DNA of 64,000 nt, taken from contig NZ_JAINZZ010000008.1 in assembly GCF_019890725.1 (NCBI RefSeq), positions 124,001 to 188,000 of the forward strand, in the 5' to 3' direction. Both the position numbers and the translations under genes were made by a program. The notes under the pieces were generated by a model, which saw only the letters and a list, made by a program, of their open reading frames with translations, made no database searches and was not told the origin of the DNA. This document shows positions 25,645 through 34,285 of the stretch, piece after piece. The first letter of the stretch is position 1. Every line of letters starts with the position of its first letter. This DNA comes from Actinacidiphila acidipaludis. Its GTDB lineage: Bacteria > Actinomycetota > Actinomycetes > Streptomycetales > Streptomycetaceae.

Positions 25645-26271
25645 TCAGAGCTGGTCACCGGGGGCGAGACGCACGTGTTCCGCGCCGCCGAGCTCGCCGA
25701 CCAGGTGGTCGTAGATGGGCCGGGCGAGGTCGGTCAGCAGCGCGTCGTGCACGTCGAGGGCCCGCACCGGGGCGACCTCCCGGACGTACTCGACGATCTC
25801 GGAGAGCTTGTTCCACGGTGCCATCACCGGCAGCAGCAGGGTGTCGACGGCCACGCCGGGCACGGTCAGCGCGTCCCCGGGGTGGAACACCGACCGGTCG
25901 ATCAGATAGCCGACGTTGGTGATCCGCGGGATCTCGGGGTGGATCACGGCGTGCAGCTGGCCGTAGACCTGCACCTCGAACCCGGCGGCGGTGAACGCGT
26001 CGCCCTCGCCGACGGTGTGCACCCGGCCGGGGAAGGCCGCGGACACCTGGTCGGCGACGCTCGCCAGCGTCCACAGCTCGGCGCCCGGGTTGGCCTCGAG
26101 CCCGGCGCGCAGCCGGTCCTCGTTGAAGTGGTCCAGGTGCTCGTGGGTGACGAGGATGACGTCGGCGCCGACCGCCGCGTCCTCCTCGCTGAAGGTGCCG
26201 GGGTCGATGACGAGCGTCTGCCCGTCCTTCTCCAGCCGCACACAGGCGTGCCGTTTCTTGGTCAGCTTCAT
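25645..26271 (-). CDS. MBL-fold metallo-hydrolase
   Basis: The 208-residue protein has the metallo-beta-lactamase fold and belongs to the UlaG/YhfI-like compact group. The metal site THEHLDHF lies near residue 45; a second histidine is in YGQLHAVIHPE and an aspartate in VFHPGDALTVPG. The C-terminal ALDVHDALL supplies the last histidine. These proteins hydrolyse phosphodiesters, lactones or thioesters. The ATG at 26271 gives MKLTKK, the usual start; another ATG lies three codons upstream. It is 48 bases from xth and may share a transcript with it. Confidence 0.85.
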   Translation of the reverse strand: MKLTKKRHACVRLEKDGQTLVIDPGTFSEEDAAVGADVILVTHEHLDHFNEDRLRAGLEANPGAELWTLASVADQVSAAFPGRVHTVGEGDAFTAAGFEVQVYGQLHAVIHPEIPRITNVGYLIDRSVFHPGDALTVPGVAVDTLLLPVMAPWNKLSEIVEYVREVAPVRALDVHDALLTDLARPIYDHLVGELGGAEHVRLAPGDQL

Positions 26272-26365
26272 GCCGACCATCTTGCTACGCCTGTGTGACG
26301 CCTGCCGCCCCGCCCGGCCGCCGGCCCCCTCGCGGTGGGGCTCCCGCGCCGCCGGCCCCGGCGCG

Positions 26366-27694
26366 TCACCCGCCCGCGGTCTCCTGCTGGATCACCGGGC
26401 GCGCCGCCTCCACCGCCGCCTGCGCCGCGGGCAGCCCGCAGAACACGGCGGTGTGCAGCAGCGTCTCCTCTATCTCGGCGGGGGTGAGGCCGTTGCGCAG
26501 GGCCGCGCGCGTGTGGTCGGCGAGTTCGCCGAGCCGGCCGAGCGCGGTGAGGGCGGTCAGGCTGAGGAAGCTGCGGGTGCGCCGGTCCAGGCCGGGCCTG
26601 GTCCACACCTCGCCCCAGCCGATCCGGGTGGCGAAGGCGTCGAAGCCGGCGCCGAACGGCTCGGCGCGGGCGATCGCGGCGTCCACCTCCGCGTCGCCGA
26701 CCAGCTCGCGGCGGATCCGCAGACCCTCGGCGTAGCGGTCGGGCGGCGGGGGCACGGCGGCCGGCTGGGCGGGCACCCGCGGCGGGACGGGCGGCGGGGC
26801 CGGGGCGAACGGCGCCGACGGGAGCGTGCGGTCCCAGGTGCTCTCGAAGTGCCGTGCGAGCAGGTCGCCGACGGCGACGGGCTCCTCGACGGGCGCCAGG
26901 TGACCCGTCGCGGGGACGACGGCAAGACGCGCGTCCGGGATCCCGGCGACCAGCAGCCGAGCGTCGGCCGGCGGGGTCTCCACGTCGTCGGCGCCGGCGA
27001 CCACGAGTGTCGGCACGGTGATGCCGCCGAGCGCCTCGCGGATGTCGAACGCGGCCAGCGCCTCGCAGGCCGCGACGTAGCAGGCGGCGTCCGTGGTGGC
27101 GACCATCTGCACCGCCCAGTCGGTGATGGCCGGCTGGGTGGCCAGGAAGGCGCCGGTGAACCAGCGTTCCGGTGTGCCCTGCGCGGTCCGCTCCAGCCCG
27201 TTGGCGCGGACCACCACGCCGCGCTGCCGCCAGGTGTCGGCGGTGGCGTAGCGGGCGGCGGCCGAGACCAGGGCGAGGGCCGCGACCCGGTCGGGCCGCA
27301 GCAGCGCCAGCCGGGCGCCGACCGCGGCGCCCAGGCCGCAGCCGGCGTACCCGAATCGGTCGATGCCCTCGTCGTCGAGGACGGCCAGCAGCCGTCGCGC
27401 GAGGTCGTCGACGGAGGCGGCGGGTTCGGCGGGCGCGCCGCCGTGGCCGGGCAGTTCGTAGCGCAGGACCCGCCAGGCGCCCGCGAGGATCGGCAGCTGG
27501 CGGTCCCACATGTGCCAGGTCGCGCCCAGGGCCGGCCCGAGGACCAGCACCGGTGCGTCGTCGGGGCCGTCGAAGCGGTACTGCAGTGGCGGCAGGTGCT
27601 GATCGTCACGGTCGTCGTACGTGTCGTGACGGTCGTCGTACGAGGTGGCGTACGTACCGGACCCGGCAGCAGTCATATCGGTCGTCTCGCTCAT
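26366..27694 (-). CDS. pcaL: PcaDC fusion: 3-oxoadipate enol-lactonase / 4-carboxymuconolactone decarboxylase
   Basis: The 442-residue protein joins two enzymes of the protocatechuate branch of the beta-ketoadipate pathway. Residues about 35-290 are an alpha/beta hydrolase (PcaD), with acid Asp in VVAGADDVETP and His in VPATGHLAPVEEP. A Pro/Ala linker (about 295-325) leads to a CMD domain (PcaC) with GEVWTRPGLDRRTRSF and the HTAVFCGLPAAQAAV end. The nucleophile elbow reads GYAGCGLG, placing Cys119 where esterases normally have Ser. The first 34 residues are Asp/His/Tyr-rich and disordered. No other pca gene is present in the window. The ATG at 27694 has only a weak ribosome-binding site. Confidence 0.85.
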   Translation of the reverse strand: MSETTDMTAAGSGTYATSYDDRHDTYDDRDDQHLPPLQYRFDGPDDAPVLVLGPALGATWHMWDRQLPILAGAWRVLRYELPGHGGAPAEPAASVDDLARRLLAVLDDEGIDRFGYAGCGLGAAVGARLALLRPDRVAALALVSAAARYATADTWRQRGVVVRANGLERTAQGTPERWFTGAFLATQPAITDWAVQMVATTDAACYVAACEALAAFDIREALGGITVPTLVVAGADDVETPPADARLLVAGIPDARLAVVPATGHLAPVEEPVAVGDLLARHFESTWDRTLPSAPFAPAPPPVPPRVPAQPAAVPPPPDRYAEGLRIRRELVGDAEVDAAIARAEPFGAGFDAFATRIGWGEVWTRPGLDRRTRSFLSLTALTALGRLGELADHTRAALRNGLTPAEIEETLLHTAVFCGLPAAQAAVEAARPVIQQETAGG

Positions 27695-27742
27695 CGCCCC
27701 ACACGCTACCGAGGGATCGGCCGGACACAACAGACGGGTGGG

Positions 27743-28495
27743 TCAGCTGTCCCGGAAGCCGTACCGGAAGTTGACGGTGGAGACCACGTAGACCGTGGGC
27801 GCGTCCGGGTCGTGCAGGTCGACGCTGATGGCGTGGTCGGGCTTGTCGCCGTTCTTGTGCATGCTCGTCCCCGACCAGGGGCCGGGGCCGGAGAACGTCC
27901 AGGAGGCCTCGCGGGCCTGGGACCTGCTGATCTCCGACGACCCGGAGCGCAGCGCCGCGCGGCTGGTGCCGACCTTCGCCAGGAAGGTGTCGAGGCCGCC
28001 CGCGGTCGTGGTGAACTGCACGTACAGCACGCTGGTGGACCAGGAGTTGGTCTCCAGGTAGCCGACGTGCGCGGCGCCGTAGGGGATCGGCACCTGGTAG
28101 ATGCGCTGCTGCAGGGAGCTCGGGTAGTACCCGAACGTCAGGTGCCGCGCGGCGGCCTCCAACTGCTTGCTCTCGCCGCTCTCCCGGCTCTGCTGGGCCG
28201 AGATGATCACATACCCGAGCGGGACCAGGACGAGCAGCGGCAGGACCGTCCAGCGCAGCCAGCGCGGCAGTTCGCGCGGCGGCCGGGCACTGCCCGGGAG
28301 AGGCGCCGCGGCGGTGGCTCCCCCGGCCCGCTCACGGCGCGGTCCCTTCTGCCGCGGCGCCGGGGTGCGCGCGTCCGCGGGCGGCGGCTCCGGAGTGCGG
28401 ACCTCGGCCACGACGGGTTCCGCCGTGCGCTGCTCGGGGGTGAGCACCTCGGGTGTGCGCTGCTCGGGGCTGCGCTCCTCCGGGGTCGTCGTCAC
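27743..28495 (-). CDS. Uncharacterised single-pass membrane protein of the sugar ABC operon
   Basis: I do not recognise a family. The 250-residue product has an N-terminal cytoplasmic tail with imperfect TPEQR/TPEV repeats (residues 1-35) and many basic residues, then one membrane segment (WTVLPLLVLVPLGYVIIS, near 80-97), and an extracellular domain of about 150 residues with alternating beta-strand patterns and no cysteines. The GTG start overlaps the ROK kinase stop as GTGA, so it is the fifth gene of the sugar operon. Coupling suggests it works with the transporter, perhaps as an envelope accessory or sensor, but that is inference. Confidence 0.65.
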   Translation of the reverse strand: MTTTPEERSPEQRTPEVLTPEQRTAEPVVAEVRTPEPPPADARTPAPRQKGPRRERAGGATAAAPLPGSARPPRELPRWLRWTVLPLLVLVPLGYVIISAQQSRESGESKQLEAAARHLTFGYYPSSLQQRIYQVPIPYGAAHVGYLETNSWSTSVLYVQFTTTAGGLDTFLAKVGTSRAALRSGSSEISRSQAREASWTFSGPGPWSGTSMHKNGDKPDHAISVDLHDPDAPTVYVVSTVNFRYGFRDS

Positions 28496-29640
28496 GAGTC
28501 GGCCGCCTGCCGCCCGTAGACCCGCCCGTACCGCTCGTAGCGCTCGACCCGGCGCCGGTTCGTCCGGCGGAAGCGCCGGGCGACCAGCCGGGCCAGGTCG
28601 GCGGCGCCGACCATGCCGGCCTCCGGCCCGAGCTCGGCCTTCACGATCCGCGCCTCCGGCCGGTAGCCGCGGCCGGTGAGGGTGCGGCGGAAGGCGTCGC
28701 GTGCCGGGCCGATGAGCAGGTCGTCGGCGGCGCTGACGCCTCCGCCGATGACGAAGCAGGACGGGTCGAGCGCGGCGGCGAGGTTGGCGATGCCGACGCC
28801 CAGCCACTGCCCGATGTCCTGGAACAGCTCGACGCACATGGCGTCGCCCTGCCGGGCCAGCTCGGTGATCAGCGGGCCGGTGATGTCGCGGATGTTGCCG
28901 CCGACCCGGTCGATGATCCCGTAGGCCACCGGGGAGTCCGCGGCGGCCAGCTCGCGGGCCTCCCTGACCAGGGCGTTCCCGGAGCTGTACTGCTCCCAGC
29001 AGCCGCGGTTGCCGCACGGGCAGCGGTGCCCGCCGGGCACCACCTGCATGTGGCCGAACTCGCCGGCCACCCCGTAGCGGCCGCGCTTGACGTGGCCGTC
29101 CTCCAGGATGGCGCCGCCGATGCCGGTGCCCAGGGTGATCATCACCAGGTCGGGCTCGCCGCGGGCCGCGCCGAAGCGCCACTCGGCCCAGGCGGCGGTG
29201 TTCGCGTCGTTGTCGACCATCACCGGCACGAGCAGCCGCTCGGACAGCCGGTCGCGCAGGGGCTCGTCGCGCCACGCCAGGTGCGGGGCGAACAGCACCC
29301 GCGACCGGTCGGCGTCCACCCAGCCGGCGGCGCCGATGCCGACCGCGTGGACGTCGTGCCGCTCGGACAGGTCCAGCACCAGCTCGACGATGGTGTCCTC
29401 GACGACCTTGGGGCTCTTGGACTTGTCCGGCGTCTCGGTGCGCAGCTGCTCCAGGATGTTGCCGTCGGCGTCGACGACGCCGGCCATCACCTTGGTGCCC
29501 CCGATGTCGATGCCGACGGTCGGCACCCGGGGCGCGGTCAGGTGCGAGCGCCGCTCGCGGCGGTCCGCGCCGCTGACGTTGCGCCACACGGTGGCACGGG
29601 CGGCACCGCCGCGGTAAACACGTTCACGATTGGCACTCAA
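28492..29640 (-). CDS. ROK family sugar kinase (glucokinase type)
   Basis: The 382-residue protein is a ROK kinase without a DNA-binding domain. It has the ATP site [16 protein letters not shown] (near residue 42), [13 protein letters not shown] (catalytic Asp near 145), [11 protein letters not shown] and the zinc site [15 protein letters not shown] near 215. A basic 40-residue N-terminal extension precedes the kinase. The start is a TTG at 29640 that overlaps the ATPase stop (TTGA); Streptomyces homologues I recall begin with a similar MSxxRER sequence, which supports this rare start. A GTG about 17 codons further in is the alternative. It should phosphorylate the sugar imported by the adjoining ABC system. 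Confidence 0.85.
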   Translation of the reverse strand: MSANRERVYRGGAARATVWRNVSGADRRERRSHLTAPRVPTVGIDIGGTKVMAGVVDADGNILEQLRTETPDKSKSPKVVEDTIVELVLDLSERHDVHAVGIGAAGWVDADRSRVLFAPHLAWRDEPLRDRLSERLLVPVMVDNDANTAAWAEWRFGAARGEPDLVMITLGTGIGGAILEDGHVKRGRYGVAGEFGHMQVVPGGHRCPCGNRGCWEQYSSGNALVREARELAAADSPVAYGIIDRVGGNIRDITGPLITELARQGDAMCVELFQDIGQWLGVGIANLAAALDPSCFVIGGGVSAADDLLIGPARDAFRRTLTGRGYRPEARIVKAELGPEAGMVGAADLARLVARRFRRTNRRRVERYERYGRVYGRQAADS

Positions 29641-30509
29641 GCGGTGGTCTCCGGATCGGCGGCGGCCGCCGGGTCGGTGGCAGCCGGTGTGCGGCTCAGT
29701 TCGTGCGTCAGCTCGTCCAGCTCGCTGCCCCCGGCCATCTCCCGGGTCAGCTCGTCCAGCGTAATGTCCTCCTTGAGGTGGCTGCCGGACATCGCGCCAC
29801 GCTTGAGGAGGACGAAACGATCCCCCACGAGGTAGGCGTGGTGCGGGTTGTGTGTGATGAGCACCACACCGAGGCCCGCGTCGCGGGCCGCCGCCACGTA
29901 CTTGAGCACCACACCGGACTGCTTGACGCCCAGCGCGGCCGTCGGCTCGTCGAGCACCAGCACCTTGGCGCCGAAGTGCACGGCCCGGGCGATGGCCACG
30001 CACTGCCGCTCACCGCCGGAGAGCGTGCCGATCGGCTGGTCGACGTCCCGCAGGTCGATGCCCATGCGCAGCAGCGCCTGGTGGGTGGTCGCGCGCATGG
30101 CGGCCACGTCAAGGCGGCGCAGCGGCCCACGGCCCTTGGTCGGCTCCGAGCCCAGGAAGAAGTTCCGCCACACCGGCATGAGCGGCACGACCGCCAGGTC
30201 CTGGTAGACGGTGGCGATCCCCCGGTCGAGGGCCTCGCGCGGCGAGGCGTGCCGCACCTCCTCGCCCTCGACGGCGTACGTGCCGGCGTCGTGCGGGTGC
30301 AGCCCGGCGATGATCTTGATGAGGGTCGACTTGCCCGCGCCGTTGTCGCCCAGCACGCAGGTGATCTCACCGGCGTGCACGTCCAGCGAGACGCCGTGCA
30401 GCGCCCGCACGCTGCCGTACGACTTGGCGACGTCGGTCAGCGCCACCAGCGGTGTACGCGGGCCGGGCACGGTGGCGGCCTCGCCGCCGGAGATGGTGGT
30501 GTCGGTCAT
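29637..30509 (-). CDS. Sugar ABC transporter ATPase, single-domain (FrcA/XylG-like)
   Basis: The 290-residue ATPase has Walker [15 protein letters not shown] (near residue 55), Q-loop [10 protein letters not shown], signature [16 protein letters not shown], Walker [13 protein letters not shown] and H-loop LITHNPHHA. It carries one nucleotide-binding domain only, unlike RbsA/XylG with two, so it should act as a homodimer as in FrcA-type systems. The C-terminal tail of about 35 residues is Ala/Pro/Asp-rich. It overlaps the permease upstream (ATGA) and the kinase downstream (TTGA). It imports a monosaccharide together with its operon partners. Confidence 0.88.
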   Translation of the reverse strand: MTDTTISGGEAATVPGPRTPLVALTDVAKSYGSVRALHGVSLDVHAGEITCVLGDNGAGKSTLIKIIAGLHPHDAGTYAVEGEEVRHASPREALDRGIATVYQDLAVVPLMPVWRNFFLGSEPTKGRGPLRRLDVAAMRATTHQALLRMGIDLRDVDQPIGTLSGGERQCVAIARAVHFGAKVLVLDEPTAALGVKQSGVVLKYVAAARDAGLGVVLITHNPHHAYLVGDRFVLLKRGAMSGSHLKEDITLDELTREMAGGSELDELTHELSRTPAATDPAAAADPETTA

Positions 30510-31552
30510 GTGCGGGCCTCCGCGCGCCTGCGGACCCAGGCGTTGAGCAGGGTGGCGAGCAGCAGCATCGCCCCGAGGAAGAACTTGAACCAGTCCGGGT
30601 TCCACTGGGCGTAGACGATGCCCTTGCTGGTCATGCCGAAGATGAACGCGCCGACCGCCGAGCCGATCGCGCTGCCGTAGCCGCCGGTCATCAGGCAGCC
30701 GCCGATGACCGCCGCGATGATGTACAGGAACTCGTTGCCCACGCCCTCGCCGGACTGCACGACGTCGAACGAGAACAGCAGGTGCTGCCCGGAGATCCAC
30801 GCGCAGAAGGCGACGGCCATGTAGAGGCCCACCTTGGTGCCCGCCACCGGGACGCCCACCGCGCGGGCCGCGTCCGGGTTGCCGCCCGCCGCGAAGATCC
30901 AGTTGCCGACCCGGGTGCGCAGCAGCACCCAGGTGGCGACCGCGACCAGGCCGATCCACCACAGGATGGTCACCTGCAGGTCGACCGAGCCGATCGTCCA
31001 GTGCGAGGCGAAGACGTCCCGCGCGGTGGGGAAGCCCTGCATGTCGCCGATCGACTTCGTCGACACCGTGCCGCTGATCAGCTTGGTCAGGCCCAGGTTC
31101 AGGCCGGTGAGCATCAGGAAGGTGCCGAGCGTGATGATGAAGCTCGGCAGCTTGGTGCGCACCAGCATGAGCCCGTTGAAGGCGCCGAAGGCCAGGGTGA
31201 CCAGCAGCGAGACGCCCACGCCGACCCAGGTGTTCGCGGTCATCTGGTAGCTGAACATCGACGAGATCAGCGCCGAACTGGTCACCATCACACCGGCGGA
31301 CAGGTCGAACTCGCCGCCGATCATCAGCAGCGCCACCGGCACCGCCATGATCCCGATGGTGGACGACGCGTAGAGCACGGTGCCGAGACTGGACGCCTGC
31401 AGGAACGAGTCGGCGACGACGGAGAAGAAGACGAAGACCGCGGCGGCGCCCACCACCGCGCCCAGCTCCGGCCGCCCGATCAGGCGCCGGGTCAGGGAGC
31501 GGGGGGCGAGCCGTTCGTCGGACCGCTCGGCGGCCGGGGCGAGGACGGTCAC
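30506..31552 (-). CDS. Sugar ABC transporter permease (RbsC/FrcB type)
   Basis: The 348-residue permease has about ten membrane segments. The family blocks are [17 protein letters not shown] near residue 75, the [14 protein letters not shown] stretch near 130 and [17 protein letters not shown] near 225, where the EAA-like coupling helix of BPD_transp_2 proteins lies. The C-terminus is short and basic. The GTG start overlaps the binding-protein stop (GTGA) and its stop overlaps the ATPase start (ATGA). The group transports ribose, xylose, fructose or inositol; the dehydrogenase diverging from the operon makes inositol or another polyol plausible. Confidence 0.88.
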   Translation of the reverse strand: MTVLAPAAERSDERLAPRSLTRRLIGRPELGAVVGAAAVFVFFSVVADSFLQASSLGTVLYASSTIGIMAVPVALLMIGGEFDLSAGVMVTSSALISSMFSYQMTANTWVGVGVSLLVTLAFGAFNGLMLVRTKLPSFIITLGTFLMLTGLNLGLTKLISGTVSTKSIGDMQGFPTARDVFASHWTIGSVDLQVTILWWIGLVAVATWVLLRTRVGNWIFAAGGNPDAARAVGVPVAGTKVGLYMAVAFCAWISGQHLLFSFDVVQSGEGVGNEFLYIIAAVIGGCLMTGGYGSAIGSAVGAFIFGMTSKGIVYAQWNPDWFKFFLGAMLLLATLLNAWVRRRAEART

Positions 31553-32592
31553 CGCGTCCCCCGCTTCGTGTAGGACAGCAGCGCGTCGGCGTCGTCCTTG
31601 GTGACGATCTGCGGGCCGGTCAGCACCGGCTTGCCGCCGCCGAGGCTGTCGCCGTTGTAGCGGTACAGCCACAGCAGGTCGACGGCCTCGTAGCCCTGGA
31701 GGTACGGCTGCTGGTCGACGGCGAAGCCGATCGTGCCGTCCTTGAGCTCGGTGGCCACCTGGGCGTTGAGGTCGAAGGTGTCGATCTCCGCCTTGGACCC
31801 GGCCTCCTGCTTGGCCTTGGCGGCGGTGGCGGCGAAGGGCGCGCCGAGGGTGACGACGGAGTCGATGGACTTGTCGGACTGCAGCTTCGCCTGGATCGCG
31901 GACTGCACGTCCGGCATGTTGGTGCCGTTGACGTACAGGTTGTCCATCCGGCCGCTGAACGTGGACTTGGCCCCGGCGCAGCGCTGCTCGTGCCCGACGT
32001 TCCCCTGCTCGTGGAGCACGCACAGCGCGTGCTGCTTGTGCCGCTTGTTCAGCTCGTCGCCGACCGCGTTGCCGGCCACCGTCTCGTCCTGGCCGATGTG
32101 GGTGAGCGCCCCGAACTGCTTGGACTCCTCGGACCCGGAGTTGATGGTGATCACGGGTATGCCGGCCTTCTCGGCCTTGGCCACCACGGCCTTCATCGCG
32201 TCCGGCTTGGCGAGCGTGACCACCAGCCCGTCGACGTGCTGGTCGATGGCGGCCTGCACGAGCTGGGCCTGCTGGTCGCCCTGGTCGCTGTTGGAGTACA
32301 GGAACTTGATGTTGTCCTTGGCCGCGGCCTGCTTGGCGCCGCTCTGGACGATGTCCCAGAAGGTGTCGCCCGCCCCGGAGTGGGTGACCATGGCGAACGT
32401 CCAGCGCGGGGTGTTCACCCCGGACCCGTTGGCCGCGAGCTGCTTGGCCCGGTCCTCGGCGCGCTTGCCGCCGGTGCTGCTGCACCCGGCGAGCGCGCTC
32501 GCTCCCAGGGCTGTGGCCACGACCACGCAGAGTACGCCGAGTACCCGTCCGGGGGTGGAGTTCCTCCGCCGTCCCGCCCTTGCCTTCGCCAC
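31549..32592 (-). CDS. Sugar ABC transporter substrate-binding lipoprotein
   Basis: The 347-residue protein is a periplasmic-binding-protein type I (Peripla_BP_4) lipoprotein. It has a signal peptide with lipobox SALAGC (Cys near residue 36), so it is anchored outside the membrane. Two Rossmann-like lobes are visible, with [15 protein letters not shown] near residue 120, [11 protein letters not shown] near 145 and a late [15 protein letters not shown] sequence typical of the hinge region. A Cys pair (CVLHEQG... RCAG) may form a disulfide. The GTG start has AAAGG at nine bases. It is first in the five-gene operon. The ligand is a monosaccharide or inositol by family. Confidence 0.88.
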   Translation of the reverse strand: MAKARAGRRRNSTPGRVLGVLCVVVATALGASALAGCSSTGGKRAEDRAKQLAANGSGVNTPRWTFAMVTHSGAGDTFWDIVQSGAKQAAAKDNIKFLYSNSDQGDQQAQLVQAAIDQHVDGLVVTLAKPDAMKAVVAKAEKAGIPVITINSGSEESKQFGALTHIGQDETVAGNAVGDELNKRHKQHALCVLHEQGNVGHEQRCAGAKSTFSGRMDNLYVNGTNMPDVQSAIQAKLQSDKSIDSVVTLGAPFAATAAKAKQEAGSKAEIDTFDLNAQVATELKDGTIGFAVDQQPYLQGYEAVDLLWLYRYNGDSLGGGKPVLTGPQIVTKDDADALLSYTKRGTR

Positions 32593-32905
32593 GTGGCCCT
32601 GCCTTTCCGTCCTGTCCGTGGTGCAGCCGGGAACGCTGTGCATCGAAGTGCTGCGAGTGACCTTCCCGGCGGCCCCAGTATCCGTCAAGGGGGCGCGTGC
32701 CCTGTCCTCCGGCCTGGACGAGGCCGGTTTCCGGGCGCGGACCGGCGTCCGCCTCGTTCGGCGGGGGACGGCAGGGCATGATGTGCGAAGCACCTCATAA
32801 ACACCCCATATCAGGACAAAGGGTTTTGACAGGGCGCGTGACGGCGCGGGAGGTTGGGATGCGCACCCTCGTCACGTCTCCTTCTCCCTCACGGCAGGAG
32901 CAGGT
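32593..32905. promoter_or_regulatory. Divergent promoter region between the sugar operon and the dehydrogenase
   Basis: This 313-bp region has no gene that I can support. TTGACA at 32826-32831 is an exact -35 for the rightward gene, with a weak -10-like AGGTTG/GAGGTT at about 32850-32855 after 18 bases. On the other strand TTGACG (reading 32688 to 32683) could serve the sugar operon. The stretch at 32795-32825 is locally AT-rich. I could not define an operator with confidence. Confidence 0.35.
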
Positions 32906-33982
32906 ATGCGGATCGGACTTCTGGGCGCCGGGCGGATCGGCGCCTTCCACGCCGGGACGCTGGCGGCGCACCCGGACGTCACCGAGCTGATGGTCGCCGA
33001 CGCCGATCCCGGCCGGGCCCGGGAGGTGGCGGCGGCCCGGGGCGCGACCGCGCTCCCGGTGGACGACCTGTTCGCGCGCCGCCCCGACGCCGTCGTGATC
33101 GCCTCCACGACCGCGGCCCACGCCGGACTGATCGCCCGGGCCGCGCGGGCGGGCGTCCCCGCCTTCTGCGAGAAGCCGGTGGCCGTGGACCTGGCCCGCA
33201 CGGTCTCGGCGCTGGACACGGTCACCCAGACCGGCGCGCTGCTGCAGATCGGCTTCCAGCGGCGCTTCGACGCCGGCTACGCCGCCGCCCGCGAGGCCCT
33301 GCGGGCGGGCCGGGTGGGGCGGCTGCACACCGTGCGCACCGTCAGCTCCGACCCCGCACCGCCGCCGCCCGCCTACGTCCCGCTGTCCGGCGGCCTCTAC
33401 CGGGACTGCCTGATCCACGACTTCGACCTCCTGCGCTGGGTCACCGGTCGCGAGGTCACCGAGGTGTACGCGACCGGCAGCAACGAGGGCGAGGAATTCT
33501 TCCGTGCGGCCGGCGACGCGGACACCGCTGCCGCGCTGCTCACCCTGGAGGGCGGCGTGCTGGCCACCGCGACCGCGACCCGCTACCACGCGGCGGGGTA
33601 CGACGTCCGGATGGAGCTCGCGGGGACCGCCGACCAAGTGGTGGTGGGCGTGGGGCCGCGGGCACCGCTGAGTTCGCTCGAGCCGGCGGACGTGGCGGCC
33701 GGGGACGCCGGGCGGGGCGCCGGGCAGGGCGCCGGGGCGGGGACGCGCTGGTCCGGGTTCCTGGAGCGGTTCGCGCCCGCCTACCGGGCCGAACTGGACG
33801 TCTTCCTGCGCGTCGCCCGCAGCGAGCTGCCCAATCCCTGCGAGGGCCGGGAGGCGCTGCGGGCCCTGCTGGTGGCCGAGGCGTGCGAGCTGTCCCGGCA
33901 CGAGCGCCGGCCCGTGACCGTCGCCGAGGTGGAGGCCGCGGCGCAGGCCTGCGCGTCCGAGCCGAACGGGGTGGTGGTGTGA
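32906..33982 (+). CDS. Gfo/Idh/MocA family NAD-dependent dehydrogenase (inositol 2-dehydrogenase-like)
   Basis: The 358-residue oxidoreductase has an N-terminal NAD Rossmann domain (IGLLGAGRIGAFHAGTL) and the EKP motif PAFCEKPVAVDLA near residue 93. The C-terminal catalytic domain carries RDCLIHDFDLLRW near 170, whose Asp and His match IolG (DxxxH pair). A Gly/Ala-rich insert, AAGDAGRGAGQGAGAG, lies near residue 270 and is unusual. The ATG is preceded by CAGGAG. It diverges from the sugar ABC operon, suggesting shared control and oxidation of the imported polyol. Scyllo-inositol and glucose-fructose-like substrates are alternatives. Confidence 0.85.
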   Translation: MRIGLLGAGRIGAFHAGTLAAHPDVTELMVADADPGRAREVAAARGATALPVDDLFARRPDAVVIASTTAAHAGLIARAARAGVPAFCEKPVAVDLARTVSALDTVTQTGALLQIGFQRRFDAGYAAAREALRAGRVGRLHTVRTVSSDPAPPPPAYVPLSGGLYRDCLIHDFDLLRWVTGREVTEVYATGSNEGEEFFRAAGDADTAAALLTLEGGVLATATATRYHAAGYDVRMELAGTADQVVVGVGPRAPLSSLEPADVAAGDAGRGAGQGAGAGTRWSGFLERFAPAYRAELDVFLRVARSELPNPCEGREALRALLVAEACELSRHERRPVTVAEVEAAAQACASEPNGVVV

Positions 33983-34000
33983 GGGAGCGGCCTCGTTCGG

Positions 34001-34162
34001 TCAGTCCCGCAGTGCCACTGCGAGGTCCTGGACCTCGCGCCGGAGCCGCTCAAGCTCCCGGTCGACCTCGGTGACCATGCCGTCGGCTGTCGGGTGACCG
34101 TTCAGGGGATGGATGAACACGTCGTTCCTGGACACCCGCCGGATCGCCCCCCGCCAACGCAT
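34001..34162 (-). CDS. Possible small coiled-coil protein
   Basis: A 53-codon frame ends in a charged amphipathic helix, MVTEVDRELERLRREV followed by QDLAVALRD and a TGA. Third codon positions are mostly G or C (about 43 of 51), in line with real genes here. In-frame ATGs lie at 34177, 34162 and 34078; only the upstream ones have purine-rich leaders. The N-terminal half is basic (RWRGAIRRVSRND). I do not recognise a family, and the short length makes it uncertain. It may be a stand-alone coiled-coil peptide or the end of a decayed gene. Confidence 0.3.
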   Translation of the reverse strand: MRWRGAIRRVSRNDVFIHPLNGHPTADGMVTEVDRELERLRREVQDLAVALRD

Positions 34163-34285
34163 CGCGATCCACCGCATCTCCCGTACCCGGGCGGCCTGAT
34201 CACGAAGGCCGACGGCATCGGCCGCCCCCGCGGATCTCCGGCGGCACCCGGCGCACGGCCCCCAGGCGGACGACCCGCACAGCCT

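Noticed and set aside
28492..29640. ROK kinase as a Rok7B7-type regulator next to a xylose transporter
   Set aside because: The N-terminal extension of about 40 residues has no winged-helix pattern, so this is a kinase and not a repressor, despite the sugar ABC neighbours.
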